From Streptomyces lateritius (GTDB lineage Bacteria; Actinomycetota; Actinomycetes; Streptomycetales; Streptomycetaceae), in NCBI RefSeq assembly GCF_014649715.1, contig NZ_BMTO01000018.1, positions 114,899 to 176,054 of the forward strand: a stretch of DNA of 61,156 nt, read 5' to 3'. Positions 34,493 through 45,740 of the stretch are shown piece by piece. Below the pieces are notes generated by a model. It saw nothing but the letters and a program-made list of their open reading frames with translations. It was not told the DNA's origin and searched no databases. The position numbers were made by a program, and so were the translations under genes. How positions within the stretch are numbered: position 1 is the first letter of the stretch; the number at the start of each line of letters is the position of its first letter.

Positions 34493-35965
34493 CTAACCGA
34501 CCGTGCGCGGCAGCCGCAGGCTCAGGAAGATCGTCAGGAGCACCGCCGCCAGCTGCACCAGGAGCGTCGTGGTGAGGGCGGTGGCCATCGAGCCGGTCGC
34601 CGCCAGCGACAGGAAGAGGGAGCCGAGCGTCGCCACGCCCAGGGCGAGGGCCGACTGCTGGGCGGTCACCATGACGCCGCTGCCCACCCCGGCCCGGTCC
34701 GCGGGAATCTCCGAGAGCACGACGCGGAAGAGGATCGGAAGCTGGAGGCCCTGGCCGAGACCCGCGACGGCCATGCCGGGCAGCAGGCTCCAGGCCGTGA
34801 GGTCCGGCCAGGAGCGCCAGACCGTCAGTGCCAGCAGGACCAGGCCCACGGCCTGCAGGAGGCCCCCCGCCGTCACGACCCGGGTCCCCCAGCGTCGCAC
34901 CAGGCGCGGGCCGGCCAGCGAGGCCCCGAAGAAGGCGACCGCCATCGGGACCAGCGCCAGGCCCGAGACCACAGCGGTCATCCCCAGGCCCTGCTGGAGC
35001 GCCACCGCGATCACGAACATGAAGCCGCCGAAACCGATCGAGAACGGCAGCACCAGGGCCAGCCCCCGGCGCAGCGAGACCAGGCCGAGCAGGCTCGGCG
35101 GCACCAGCGGTGTACGGCCCCGCCGGTCCGCGCGCAGCTCCACCCGCCAGAACGCTCCCGCGGCGAACGGAAAGGCCCCCAGCGCGAGCCAGGTCCACAG
35201 CGGCCAGCCCGTGGCCCGCCCCTCGGTCAGCGGCGCGAGGAGGGTGAGGAGCGTGAGGCCGAGGAGCAGTGTGCCCGGGACGTCCACCGGCGCCGGGCGC
35301 TCCGACCGAGTCTCCGGGACCGTGCGGACGGCGAGCAGCAGCCCGGCCATCGCCACGGGCACGTTGACCAGGAAGATCGCCCGCCAGCCGGTGCCGGCGA
35401 GATCGACCGCGACGAGCAATCCGCCCAGGATCTGCCCGGCGACCATGGAGAGGCCGGCGGTCGCTCCGTACAGGCTCAGTGCCTTCGCGCGGCGCGCGCC
35501 GGCCGTCGAGGAGTGAATGGTCGCGAGGACCTGGGGCAGCATCAGCGCGGCCGAGGCACCCTGTGCCACGCGGGCTCCGACCAGCGTCCAGGCGTCCGGC
35601 GCCAGGCCGCAGGCCAGCGACGTCAGGCCGAAGGCGGCCATGCCGACCAGGAAGAGCCGCCTGCGGCCGTACAGGTCGCCGAGCCGCCCGCCGAGGACGA
35701 GCAGGACGGCGTACGCGAGGCCGTACCCGGCGACGACCAGCTCCAGCATCGCCGGACCGGCGGCCAGGTCGTGGCCGATCGTCGGCAGGGCGACATTGAC
35801 GATGAAGAAGTCGATCAGCGGCAGCGCGGCGCCGAGGAGCACGGTGAACAGGCCGAGGGAGCCGAGGCCGGGGGCCGGAGCGGAAGCCGGAGCCGGGGAC
35901 GTGGCCGGGTGGTCGACGACGGCACCGGTCCCGCGGACGGAGGGGGAGGAGGCTGTAGTACTCAC
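34493..35965 (-). CDS. MFS transporter, DHA2/EmrB-like drug efflux
   Basis: A 490-residue permease with about 14 membrane spans. LIDFFIVNVALPTIGHDLAA is the DHA2 motif D1 region, RLGDLYGRRRLFLVG is motif A, and TGWRAIFLVNVPVAM is the conserved post-TM5 block. A Pro/Ala-rich 35-residue N-terminal tail precedes TM1. The GTG start begins 101 bases from the divergent HTH regulator, and two CTGGTACCAG palindromes lie between. Probably multidrug or antibiotic export under that regulator. Confidence 0.92.
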   Translation of the reverse strand: MSTTASSPSVRGTGAVVDHPATSPAPASAPAPGLGSLGLFTVLLGAALPLIDFFIVNVALPTIGHDLAAGPAMLELVVAGYGLAYAVLLVLGGRLGDLYGRRRLFLVGMAAFGLTSLACGLAPDAWTLVGARVAQGASAALMLPQVLATIHSSTAGARRAKALSLYGATAGLSMVAGQILGGLLVAVDLAGTGWRAIFLVNVPVAMAGLLLAVRTVPETRSERPAPVDVPGTLLLGLTLLTLLAPLTEGRATGWPLWTWLALGAFPFAAGAFWRVELRADRRGRTPLVPPSLLGLVSLRRGLALVLPFSIGFGGFMFVIAVALQQGLGMTAVVSGLALVPMAVAFFGASLAGPRLVRRWGTRVVTAGGLLQAVGLVLLALTVWRSWPDLTAWSLLPGMAVAGLGQGLQLPILFRVVLSEIPADRAGVGSGVMVTAQQSALALGVATLGSLFLSLAATGSMATALTTTLLVQLAAVLLTIFLSLRLPRTVG

Positions 35966-35992
35966 TCAGGCGACGATCGCCCTCTTCTCAGC

Positions 35993-36002
35993 CTGGTACC
36001 AG
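35993..36002. promoter_or_regulatory. Operator-like palindrome 1
   Basis: CTGGTACCAG, perfect 10-bp palindrome in the divergent MFS/HTH promoter. Confidence 0.6.
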
Positions 36003-36013
36003 AGTGTCTTCAT

Positions 36014-36025
36014 CCTGGTACCAGG
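36014..36025. promoter_or_regulatory. Operator-like palindrome 2
   Basis: CCTGGTACCAGG, 12-bp palindrome repeating the first site with centres 22 bases apart (two helical turns). Likely bound by the neighbouring HTH regulator. Confidence 0.6.
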
Positions 36026-36066
36026 AGTACCTGGAAACGGGCTGAGCGCCCGGGCACGCTGGGAGC

Positions 36067-37059
36067 ATGACGACCATGGCGGTGAAGACAGGTACGGAGA
36101 GCCGTACGGAGACCGACTCGGAGAGCGACGTCCGGCGGCACGAGCTGGCGCAGTTCCTCCGTAGCCGCCGCGAGCGCATCACCCCCGAGCAGGTCGGCCT
36201 GCCCCGCGGCCGACGCCGCCGGACCCCGGGCCTGCGCCGCGAGGAGGTCGCCCACCTCTCCGCTGTCGGTGTCACCTGGTACACCTGGCTGGAGCAGGCA
36301 CGGGACATCCAGGTCTCCCCGCAGGTCTTGGACGCCCTCGCCCGCGCCCTGCTGCTCGACGCGACCGAACGCACCCATCTGTTCGCCCTCGCCGGTGCCG
36401 TCGACCCGGCCCCCGGTACGCCCTGCCCGACCGTCACGCCCGCCCTGCGCCAGATGCTCGACCGGCTGGAACCGCTGCCCGCCTGCGTCCAGAACAGCCG
36501 GTACGACATCCTCGCGTACAACCGCACGTACGGGCGGCTGCTCTGCGACCTCGACGCGCTGCCCCGTGAGGAGCGCAACTGCATCTGGCTCGCCTTCACC
36601 CACCCCGAGTGGCGGGCGGCGGTCGCCGAGCTGCCGGACGTCACGCGCGCGATGGCCGGCAAGTTCCGCGCCTCGATGGCGGAGCACCTCGCGGAGCCGG
36701 CGTGGAAGGCGCTGTTGCACCGCCTGGAGGCGGCCTCGCCGGAGTTCCGGGAGATCTGGGCGCGGCACGAGGTGGTGGCGCAGGGCGGCCGGACGAAGAT
36801 CATCCGTAACGCCCGTGTCGGCCCGCTCCACCTGGAGCACACCAACCTGTGGCTCGGGCCGTCCAGCGGCCCGCGCCTCGTCAATACGTACCGATGGACG
36901 AGGAGTCCCGCGCGGGCCTCGAACGCCTCCACGCGCTGGCCCTGGAGGAGCCGGTCCTCCAGGAACCGGCGCCCGCCCCCGCCTCTGCCCAGCCCTCGCC
37001 CAAGAGCCCGTAGCGTCTGGGAACCGCGCACTCCTGGGACCGACCCCTGGGCGACCTAG
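36067..37059 (+). CDS. HTH (XRE-like)/MmyB regulator with C-terminal frameshift
   Basis: A regulator paralogous to the one at 7391: HTH region RRTPGLRREEVAHLSAVGVT, then WYTWLEQARDIQVSPQVL, and an MmyB-like ligand domain. After PRLVN (about 36884) the frame gives an Arg/Pro-rich tail to 37059; the +1-shifted frame reads YVPMDEESRAGLERLHALAL and stops at 37011-37013, the normal family ending. One missing base near 36884 (AATAC for AA-C-TAC) would restore a 315-residue protein. The aberrant tail overlaps the 3' end of the convergent MFS gene. True mutation or sequencing error cannot be told apart here. Confidence 0.82.
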   Translation: MTTMAVKTGTESRTETDSESDVRRHELAQFLRSRRERITPEQVGLPRGRRRRTPGLRREEVAHLSAVGVTWYTWLEQARDIQVSPQVLDALARALLLDATERTHLFALAGAVDPAPGTPCPTVTPALRQMLDRLEPLPACVQNSRYDILAYNRTYGRLLCDLDALPREERNCIWLAFTHPEWRAAVAELPDVTRAMAGKFRASMAEHLAEPAWKALLHRLEAASPEFREIWARHEVVAQGGRTKIIRNARVGPLHLEHTNLWLGPSSGPRLVNTYRWTRSPARASNASTRWPWRSRSSRNRRPPPPLPSPRPRARSVWEPRTPGTDPWAT

Positions 37060-38483
37060 GAAGCCACGCTGCTCCCCGCCGGCCTGACCCCCTCCGCCTC
37101 CAGCCGTCGCGCCGTCCGCTCCGCCGTGGCGCGCGCCCACGCGCCGCTCGTCACGGCCCCGACCAGCAGGACGCAGAGTCCGCAGGCGGTGATGGTCCAG
37201 TACCCCGGCCTGCTCGCCTCGACGAAGCCGTCCGTGTGCGAGACCGAGCCCACCCCCGCCGCCAGGACGGCGCCCACCACCGCGACGCCGAGCGTCTGAC
37301 CGATCTGCCGGCTGGTGGAGGCGACGGCCGCCGCCACCCCCGCCTGGGCGCGGGGCATACCGGCGACGGCGGTGTCGGTGATCGGCGCGTTCACCATGCC
37401 GAAGCCGAGGCCGAACACCACGTACCCGGTGAAGAGCAGCGGATCACTCGTCTCCGCCTCGAAGGCGGCGAAGAGCAGCGCGCCCGCCGCCATGGCCGTC
37501 CCCGCGATCAGCAGCGACGGGCGCGGCCCGCGTGCCCCCACGAGCCGCCCGGAGAGCGGGGCGAAGACGAGCGTCATCGCCGCCATCGGGAGCATGTGGA
37601 GCCCGGCCTGCAGGGCGGAGAGGCCGCGTACGTCCTGGAGGTACAGCGTGTTGAGGAAGAGGAAGCCGCCGAGCGCGGAGAACGCGCAGATCGCGATGAT
37701 CGTGGCGCCGCTGAACGGAGCGCTCCGGAAGAAGCGCAGGTCGATCAGGGGATCGCGGCGCCTGGGTTCGTACAGGAGCAGCCCGGTGAGCGCCGCCGCC
37801 GCGAGCCCGGCGAAGAGCGGGCTGGATTCGATGATCGCGTACGTGAGCGAACCGAGGAGCGTCATGACCAGCAGCTGGCCGACCGGATCGAGGCGCCGGG
37901 CGCGGGGAGCGCGGGACTCGGGGACGTACCGGAGGGTCAGCAGAAGCGCGACGAGCGCCACCGGGAGGTTCACCCAGAAGATCGCCCGCCATCCGACCGT
38001 CTGCACCAGTACCCCGCCCACCACCGGACCCGCCGCCATGGAGACGCCGACGACGCCGCCCCAGACGCCGATCGCGCGGGCGCGGGCGGCCGGTGCGGTG
38101 AAGGTGTTGGTGATGATCGACATGGCGACCGGGTTCAGCATCGAGCCGCCCACCGCCTGGACCGCCCGGAAGGCGATCAGCGCCTCCTGGTTCGGCGCGA
38201 GGGAGCAGAGCAGCGAGCCGAGGGCGAAGACGACGAGGCCGGTCAGGAAGACCTTCCGGCGGCCGATCCGGTCCGCCGTGGAGCCCGCGAGCATCAGCAG
38301 CGAGGCGAGGACCAGGGTGTACGCGTCGATGGTCCACTGCATCCCGGTGACGCCCCCGCGCAGCTCCCGCTGCATCGACGGCAGCGCCACGTTGAGCGCC
38401 GTGTTGTCCAGGCTGACGATCAGCAGGCTCATGCAGCAGATCCCGAGGACCAGAAGCCGCCGCCGGTGTGTGAGCTCGGGCAT
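37056..38483 (-). CDS. MFS transporter, DHA2 type
   Basis: A 475-residue drug:H+ antiporter-like permease. SLLIVSLDNTALNVALPSMQ is motif D1, DRIGRRKVFLTG is motif A, GWRAIFWVNLPVALVALLLT is the post-TM5 block, with about 14 spans in all. It ends convergently on the HTH gene (4-base overlap with its aberrant tail). The start lies 52 bases from dusB, divergent. Substrate unknown. Confidence 0.92.
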   Translation of the reverse strand: MPELTHRRRLLVLGICCMSLLIVSLDNTALNVALPSMQRELRGGVTGMQWTIDAYTLVLASLLMLAGSTADRIGRRKVFLTGLVVFALGSLLCSLAPNQEALIAFRAVQAVGGSMLNPVAMSIITNTFTAPAARARAIGVWGGVVGVSMAAGPVVGGVLVQTVGWRAIFWVNLPVALVALLLTLRYVPESRAPRARRLDPVGQLLVMTLLGSLTYAIIESSPLFAGLAAAALTGLLLYEPRRRDPLIDLRFFRSAPFSGATIIAICAFSALGGFLFLNTLYLQDVRGLSALQAGLHMLPMAAMTLVFAPLSGRLVGARGPRPSLLIAGTAMAAGALLFAAFEAETSDPLLFTGYVVFGLGFGMVNAPITDTAVAGMPRAQAGVAAAVASTSRQIGQTLGVAVVGAVLAAGVGSVSHTDGFVEASRPGYWTITACGLCVLLVGAVTSGAWARATAERTARRLEAEGVRPAGSSVAS

Positions 38484-38535
38484 ACGCGGATAGTACGGCT
38501 AACTAATGACCTTCGTCGTGCGCGACAATGTAGGG

Positions 38536-39672
38536 ATGACCGCGTTCTCCCCTCTCTCCATCGGGCCGCACATCGTGCAGCCGCCCGTGGTGCTCGCGCC
38601 GATGGCCGGCATCACCAACGCCCCCTTCCGCACCCTCTGCCGCGAGTACAGCGGCGGTAAGGGTCTGTTCGTGAGCGAGATGATCACGACGAGGGCGCTG
38701 GTCGAGCGCAACGAGAAGACCATGCAGCTCATCCGCTTCGACGAGAGCGAGCGGCCCCGGTCGATCCAGCTGTACGGGGTCGACCCGGTGACGGTCGGCA
38801 AGGCCGTGCGGATGATCGTCGACGAGGATCTCGCGGACCACATCGACCTGAACTTCGGCTGTCCGGTGCCCAAGGTGACGCGCAAGGGAGGCGGCTCGGC
38901 CCTCCCGTACAAGCGGCCGCTGCTGCGGGCGATCCTGCACGAGGCCGTGACGAACGCGGGCGACCTGCCGGTCACCATGAAGATGCGCAAGGGCATCGAC
39001 GACGACCACATCACGTATCTGGACGCGGGGCGGATCGCGGTCGAGGAGGGCGTCACGGCCATCGCCCTGCACGGGCGGACGGCGGCGCAGCACTACGGCG
39101 GTACGGCCGACTGGGACGCCATCGCGCGCCTCAAGGAGCACGTGCCGGAGATCCCCGTGCTGGGCAACGGGGACATCTGGTCGGCGGACGACGCGCTGCG
39201 GATGATGCGGGAGACCGGCTGCGACGGTGTCGTCGTCGGGCGCGGCTGCCTCGGCCGGCCGTGGCTCTTCAGTGACCTGGTGGCGGGCTTCGAGGGTACG
39301 GGCGCCTATGCCCAGCCGCCGCTGCGCGAGGTCGCGGACGCGATGGTGCGGCATGCGCGGCTGCTCGGTGAGTGGCTCGGCGACGAGTCCCGCGGTGTCA
39401 TCGACTTCCGCAAGCACGTCGCCTGGTACCTGAAGGGCTTCTCGGTCGGCTCCGAGATGCGCAAGAAGCTGGCGATCACCTCGTCCCTGGACGAATTGAG
39501 CGCTCAATTGAGCGAACTGGACCTGGACCAGCCGTGGCCGGTGGGCGCGGACGGCCCGCGGGGCCGCACATCGGGCAACAATCGGGTCGTCCTGCCGGAC
39601 GGATGGCTCAAGGACCCGTACGACTGCGCGGGCGTCGGCGAGGACGCGGAGCTGGACACTTCCGGCGGCTGA
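38536..39672 (+). CDS. dusB: tRNA-dihydrouridine synthase (DusB-like)
   Basis: A 378-residue FMN enzyme reducing uridine to dihydrouridine in tRNA. LAPMAGITNAPFRTLCREYS, IDLNFGCPVPKVTRKGGGSA with the catalytic Cys, TMKMRKGID, ALHGRTAAQHY and PVLGNGDIWSADDA are diagnostic. The ATG at 38536 (MTAFSPLSIG) is chosen; a GACAAT hexamer ends 6 bases before it, implying a leaderless message. Divergent from the MFS gene. Confidence 0.94.
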   Translation: MTAFSPLSIGPHIVQPPVVLAPMAGITNAPFRTLCREYSGGKGLFVSEMITTRALVERNEKTMQLIRFDESERPRSIQLYGVDPVTVGKAVRMIVDEDLADHIDLNFGCPVPKVTRKGGGSALPYKRPLLRAILHEAVTNAGDLPVTMKMRKGIDDDHITYLDAGRIAVEEGVTAIALHGRTAAQHYGGTADWDAIARLKEHVPEIPVLGNGDIWSADDALRMMRETGCDGVVVGRGCLGRPWLFSDLVAGFEGTGAYAQPPLREVADAMVRHARLLGEWLGDESRGVIDFRKHVAWYLKGFSVGSEMRKKLAITSSLDELSAQLSELDLDQPWPVGADGPRGRTSGNNRVVLPDGWLKDPYDCAGVGEDAELDTSGG

Positions 39673-40073
39673 CCACGGCTGACACCTGGATGACCATGGA
39701 CGATCTCGTCCGGATCGTGGGAATCCAGCCGTTTCGACGGCGTGATCCTCGCCACCCTTGATGAGGGTGCCGCTCAGATGAGCATATTTCGCGGTGTTGG
39801 ACTACTGGAAGGGTGGCACGGGTGCCACCCTTCTTGCGTTCAAGTCTTGAACGCAGATGCCGCGACTGTCGCTCATCTGAGCGACAATTCCCAGCTTTCA
39901 GTCAAGCGGCCTTCGGAGCATGAAAACGGAAGCTACTAATCAGTTACTTTCGATCTGCTGGCGGACGGGTGGTTAAGCCCGGATGACGGGTAGGCGTACC
40001 TCCCCAGAAGCCTTCGATCTGGGTATGTTCCTCGCCGTCAGGGCAGCCACCGAGCCTCGAGGAGTCGAGACCC
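39673..40073. other. dusB-ppdK intergenic region with elaborate inverted repeats
   Basis: This 400-base, lower-GC stretch has no convincing gene. It contains several self-complementary segments listed separately and the presumed ppdK promoter. A weak open frame at 39742-39939 is made mostly of the palindromes and is not believed. Confidence 0.6.
39751..39883. ncRNA. Nested stem-loop structure, candidate regulatory RNA or miniature element
   Basis: A 13-bp perfect long-range stem (39771-39783 with 39871-39883; CGCTCAGATGAGC) encloses two hairpins: 11 bp with loop CGGG (39808-39833) and 9 bp with loop GTC (39835-39855). A further hairpin CACCCT/AGGGTG (39753-39769) precedes it. GCCACCCTT at 39751-39759 can instead pair with AAGGGTGGC at 39809-39817, so two structures compete. 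Each 13-bp arm is itself a dyad (GCTCA-NN-TGAGC). Confidence 0.5.
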
Positions 40074-42778
<2,705 letters not shown>

Positions 42779-42785
<7 letters not shown>

Positions 42786-42825
42786 ACCAGCGGTCGGGGC
42801 GGTGGTGACCGCCGCTGAACCAGCG
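42779..42825. repeat. Two 14-bp direct repeats at the ppdK stop
   Basis: CCGCTGAACCAGCG occurs at 42779-42792, containing the ppdK TGA, and at 42812-42825. Each can form a CGCTG/CAGCG hairpin. Possibly a local duplication that preserves mRNA 3' structure. Confidence 0.6.
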
Positions 42826-42903
42826 TTCAGTAGCAAAGATCACCGGATCCGCCGTCGGTCAACCCAACCCTCACCGGCGGGCGGCGGATCCGGGCGCAAG
42901 AGA

Positions 42904-42942
42904 GACGGGGCGGACACCTTGTGCGGAGGTGTCCGCCCCGTC
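42904..42942. terminator. ppdK terminator
   Basis: A perfect 16-bp stem (GACGGGGCGGACACCT and complement) with seven-base loop, followed by GTATTT. Confidence 0.9.
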
Positions 42943-43347
42943 GTATTTCGTCCGCCCCGTGATGTTGCTCAAATGTGAGTTCATGTTCAATCACGGCCGC
43001 TCGAATTATTGGCCGTTGAACTTTCCGCGTTGAACTTTCCACGATTCATCTAGCAAAGAACGGGACGGGCGCGGCCCCCGGATCCCCACCCGGTGACCGC
43101 GCCCATTACCCATGCCGGGCAAGTGAGCCGCAACCCTCGCCGACCGCCGCCGGACGCGCAAAGCCCCCCACGGTCTTCGCCACGTCACCTCGGTCCTGAA
43201 GGTTTCCTGCCCGACACGCACAGCTTTTCGGTTCCGGCCGGTTCCCCGCGATGCTTTTCAAGTGTGGCTGAAACACCCTGGTAACGTCCTGTGATGGTGT
43301 GCATACTCGTTGACGGGGGTGGTTGCGAGTGCACAGGTGGGGGTTCA
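42943..43347. other. Intergenic region before the ArsR-like gene
   Basis: No gene is supported. A low-GC patch near 42960-43060 contains two direct copies of GTTGAACTTTCC (43015-43026 and 43029-43040, 14-base period), a possible regulatory repeat. The rest shows nothing clear. Confidence 0.5.
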
Positions 43348-44388
43348 ATGCTGCGGATTCATTTCACCGCAAACGACTTGGCCGGGGTCCGGATGGCCGC
43401 CCGGCCCGACGTTCTGTGGGAAACGATTCTCAGTTTTCATCGCTTAAGGGACCGGCGCGGGTCGGTCGTCTACGGAGAATGGCGCTCGGAGGCCCGCACA
43501 CGGCTCAACGGTGAGACCCGGCTGCTTGCCGCCCTGGTCCCCAGCCGCGGCTATTTCCCGGACTTCCTGACCCCCGCGGAGGGGCTCCAAGGCCTCGACG
43601 AGGGACTGGAGGCGGTCCGCGCGACCCCGCAGGCCCGGCTCCGCAGGGAGCTGGCGCTGCTGGGCGCCCACCGGGCCGGCGGCCGCACGGTGCCCCACTC
43701 GCTGCGCGTGCTCGCCGAGGGCGGCGCGGAACCGTTCAGCCGGCTCCTCGGGGCCCTGCGCAGCTACCACCGGGCCGCCATCGAGCCGTACTGGCCCCAC
43801 ATCCGGGCCCGGGTCGAGGCCGAGCGGGCGCTGCGCGGCCGGGCACTGCTCGACGGTGGCGCGGACGAACTCCTCGCCTCCCTGCCGCCGATGCTGCGCT
43901 GGCGCGCCCCCGTCCTGGAGGCCGACTATCCCGTCGACCGCGACCTCCACCTCGACGGCAGGGGGCTGCTGCTCCAGCCCTCGTACTTCTGCCGCGGCGC
44001 CCCGGTCGTCCTGCGCGACCCCACGCTGCCGCCCGTCCTCGTCTACCCGACCACCCATTGCGAGGCGCCGACCGTCCACGAGCCGGGCGGGTCCTCCCTC
44101 GCCAAGCTCGTCGGCAACACGCGCTCGGCTGTCCTGCACGCCATCGGCGACGGCGGCACCACCAGCGAACTGGCCCGCAGGGCCGGGGTGTCGCTCGCCT
44201 CGGCCAGCCAGCACGCGGGAGTCCTGCGCGAGGCGGGACTCGTCGCCACGCTGCGGCACGGCAACGCGGTCCTGCACACACTGACGCCCTTGGGTGCCGC
44301 CCTGCTCGGCGGCGCCCAAGGGGTCGCGGGGCACTCACGGGCCCGGGTGGAGCGTCTCTACGCGCGGAACGGACCCGTCACCTCATAG
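43348..44388 (+). CDS. ArsR-like winged-helix regulator (two-domain)
   Basis: A 346-residue protein with a long N-terminal domain of the type found in streptomycete ArsR/HTH proteins (MLRIHFTANDLAGVRMAARP, DVLWETILSFHRLRDRRGSV) and a C-terminal winged helix (GNTRSAVLHAIGDGGTTSEL, ARRAGVSLASASQHAGVLRE). No cysteine metal site is apparent in the HTH. The ATG at 43348 follows GGTGGGGG. It overlaps the convergent PhoX-like gene by 31 bases at the 3' end. Ligand and targets unknown. Confidence 0.85.
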   Translation: MLRIHFTANDLAGVRMAARPDVLWETILSFHRLRDRRGSVVYGEWRSEARTRLNGETRLLAALVPSRGYFPDFLTPAEGLQGLDEGLEAVRATPQARLRRELALLGAHRAGGRTVPHSLRVLAEGGAEPFSRLLGALRSYHRAAIEPYWPHIRARVEAERALRGRALLDGGADELLASLPPMLRWRAPVLEADYPVDRDLHLDGRGLLLQPSYFCRGAPVVLRDPTLPPVLVYPTTHCEAPTVHEPGGSSLAKLVGNTRSAVLHAIGDGGTTSELARRAGVSLASASQHAGVLREAGLVATLRHGNAVLHTLTPLGAALLGGAQGVAGHSRARVERLYARNGPVTS

Positions 44389-45518
44389 GTGATGCCGCCC
44401 GAGGAGCTGCCGGTCGTGCCCCGCTGGCTGGAGAAGTACAGCCGGCGGCCGTCGGGAGAGAAGGCCGGTCCGCAGATCTCGGAACCGGACTGGCCGCTGA
44501 TCCGGAGGAACGGCGCGACGACGTCGTCCGGCGTGATGACGCAGATCTCCATGTTGCCGCCGTCCTCGGCGACGAACAGGTCGCCCGAGGAGGAGCCGGT
44601 GACGTTGTCGACACCGGTCAGCGGCGCGCCGCCGCCGACCACGAGCGAGTCGTCGTAGGCCAGCTCGTAGGTGTTGTCGAGGAGGTTGAGCTGCCAGAGG
44701 CGGTTGTCGCCCTTGGTGGTGAACCAGACGGTGTCGTTGGCGTAGTGACAGCCCTCGCCGCCGCTGAACCGCTTGGCACCCGAGACCTGGTCGCGGGTGT
44801 ACGTCGGGGAGCCGTCCGGGTCCGGCACGGTGGCCCAGGTGAAGGAGCCGGAGGTCGCGGTGCCGGCCCGCAGGACCTGGAGCGTGCCGGAGGAGAGGTT
44901 GCCCCAGGTGGTGGGGACGAACCGGTAGAGGCAGCCGTTGGTCTCGTCCTCGGTCAGGTAGATCACCTTGCGGACGGGGTCGGCGGCGGCGGCCTCGTGC
45001 TTGAACCTGCCCATGGCGTCACGGCGGACGGCCGCGTTCACGCCGTACGGGTCGGTCTCGTAGACGTAGCCGAGGCTGACCTCCTCGCAGGAGAGCCAGG
45101 TGTTCCACGGCGTCTTGCCGCCCGCGCAGTTGGTGCGGGTGTTGGAGAGGATGCGGTACGCGCCGGTGATGGCGCCGGTCGAGCTGAACTTCACCGCGCT
45201 CGCGCCGCCGCCGGGGTTGATCTCCGAGTTGGAGACGTAGATCCAACCGGTGCCGTCGGTGAAGCAGGCGCCGCCGTCGGGTGCGTTGTGCCAGGTGTAC
45301 GAGGTGCTGCCGACCTTCTGGCCGGACCGGGCGATGACCCGGCTGCTGAATCCGCTCGGCAGCAGGATGCCGTTGGCGTCGGCGGTGCCGAGGGCCCCGT
45401 AGGGACCCGCGCCGGGCTGGGCGGGCGCCGCGTAGGCGGCCCCGCGCATCAGGGTGCCGCCGAAGGCGGCGGCCGACGTACCGATGACAGCTCCGCGCAG
45501 GAAACTGCGTCGCTCCAC
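44358..45518 (-). CDS. Secreted PhoX-like phosphatase (DUF839), Tat signal
   Basis: A 386-residue protein with a twin-arginine signal (MERRSFLRGAVIGTSAAAFG) and a PhoX/DUF839 beta-propeller: WNTWLSCEEVSLGYVYETDP, YLTEDETNGCLYRFVPTTWG, GGEGCHYANDTVWFTTKGDN and the closing ICGPAFSPDGRRLYFSSQRG block. PhoX enzymes bind Ca/Fe and cleave phosphate esters, though many DUF839 proteins are untested. The GTG start has GGAG 7 bases upstream. Overlaps the ArsR-like gene at its 3' end. Confidence 0.85.
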   Translation of the reverse strand: MERRSFLRGAVIGTSAAAFGGTLMRGAAYAAPAQPGAGPYGALGTADANGILLPSGFSSRVIARSGQKVGSTSYTWHNAPDGGACFTDGTGWIYVSNSEINPGGGASAVKFSSTGAITGAYRILSNTRTNCAGGKTPWNTWLSCEEVSLGYVYETDPYGVNAAVRRDAMGRFKHEAAAADPVRKVIYLTEDETNGCLYRFVPTTWGNLSSGTLQVLRAGTATSGSFTWATVPDPDGSPTYTRDQVSGAKRFSGGEGCHYANDTVWFTTKGDNRLWQLNLLDNTYELAYDDSLVVGGGAPLTGVDNVTGSSSGDLFVAEDGGNMEICVITPDDVVAPFLRISGQSGSEICGPAFSPDGRRLYFSSQRGTTGSSSGGITYEVTGPFRA

Positions 45519-45740
45519 GTCTCACTCCAGAGGGGGTGGTGGTGACCGCCCCACCGCACCGGTCGGCGGCGGGGTCGCGCGCTTCCGGAACCTAGAAGTA
45601 CGGAGTTGACTGTGCAGCAACATCCGATGAAGGGGAAGCGTCGGGTCGCGGTCGGGGCACGACCGCGGAGACACCCCCTGTCCTTCCTCCCGCCACGGCC
45701 TGGGGAGATGCGCTCGGGACGCCGCGCCTAGGCTGCTGCC
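45519..45740. other. Divergent intergenic region
   Basis: Promoter region between the PhoX-like gene and the secreted-protein gene; no operator or PHO-box-like direct repeats were recognised. Confidence 0.35.

Noticed and set aside
39490..39525. TTGAGCGCTCAA palindrome within dusB
   Set aside because: Lies inside a conserved coding part and arises from Leu-Ser-Ala-Gln-Leu-Ser codons; probably coincidental.
39742..39939. 65-codon frame between dusB and ppdK
   Set aside because: Made largely of the inverted repeats, poor codon bias, no ribosome site.
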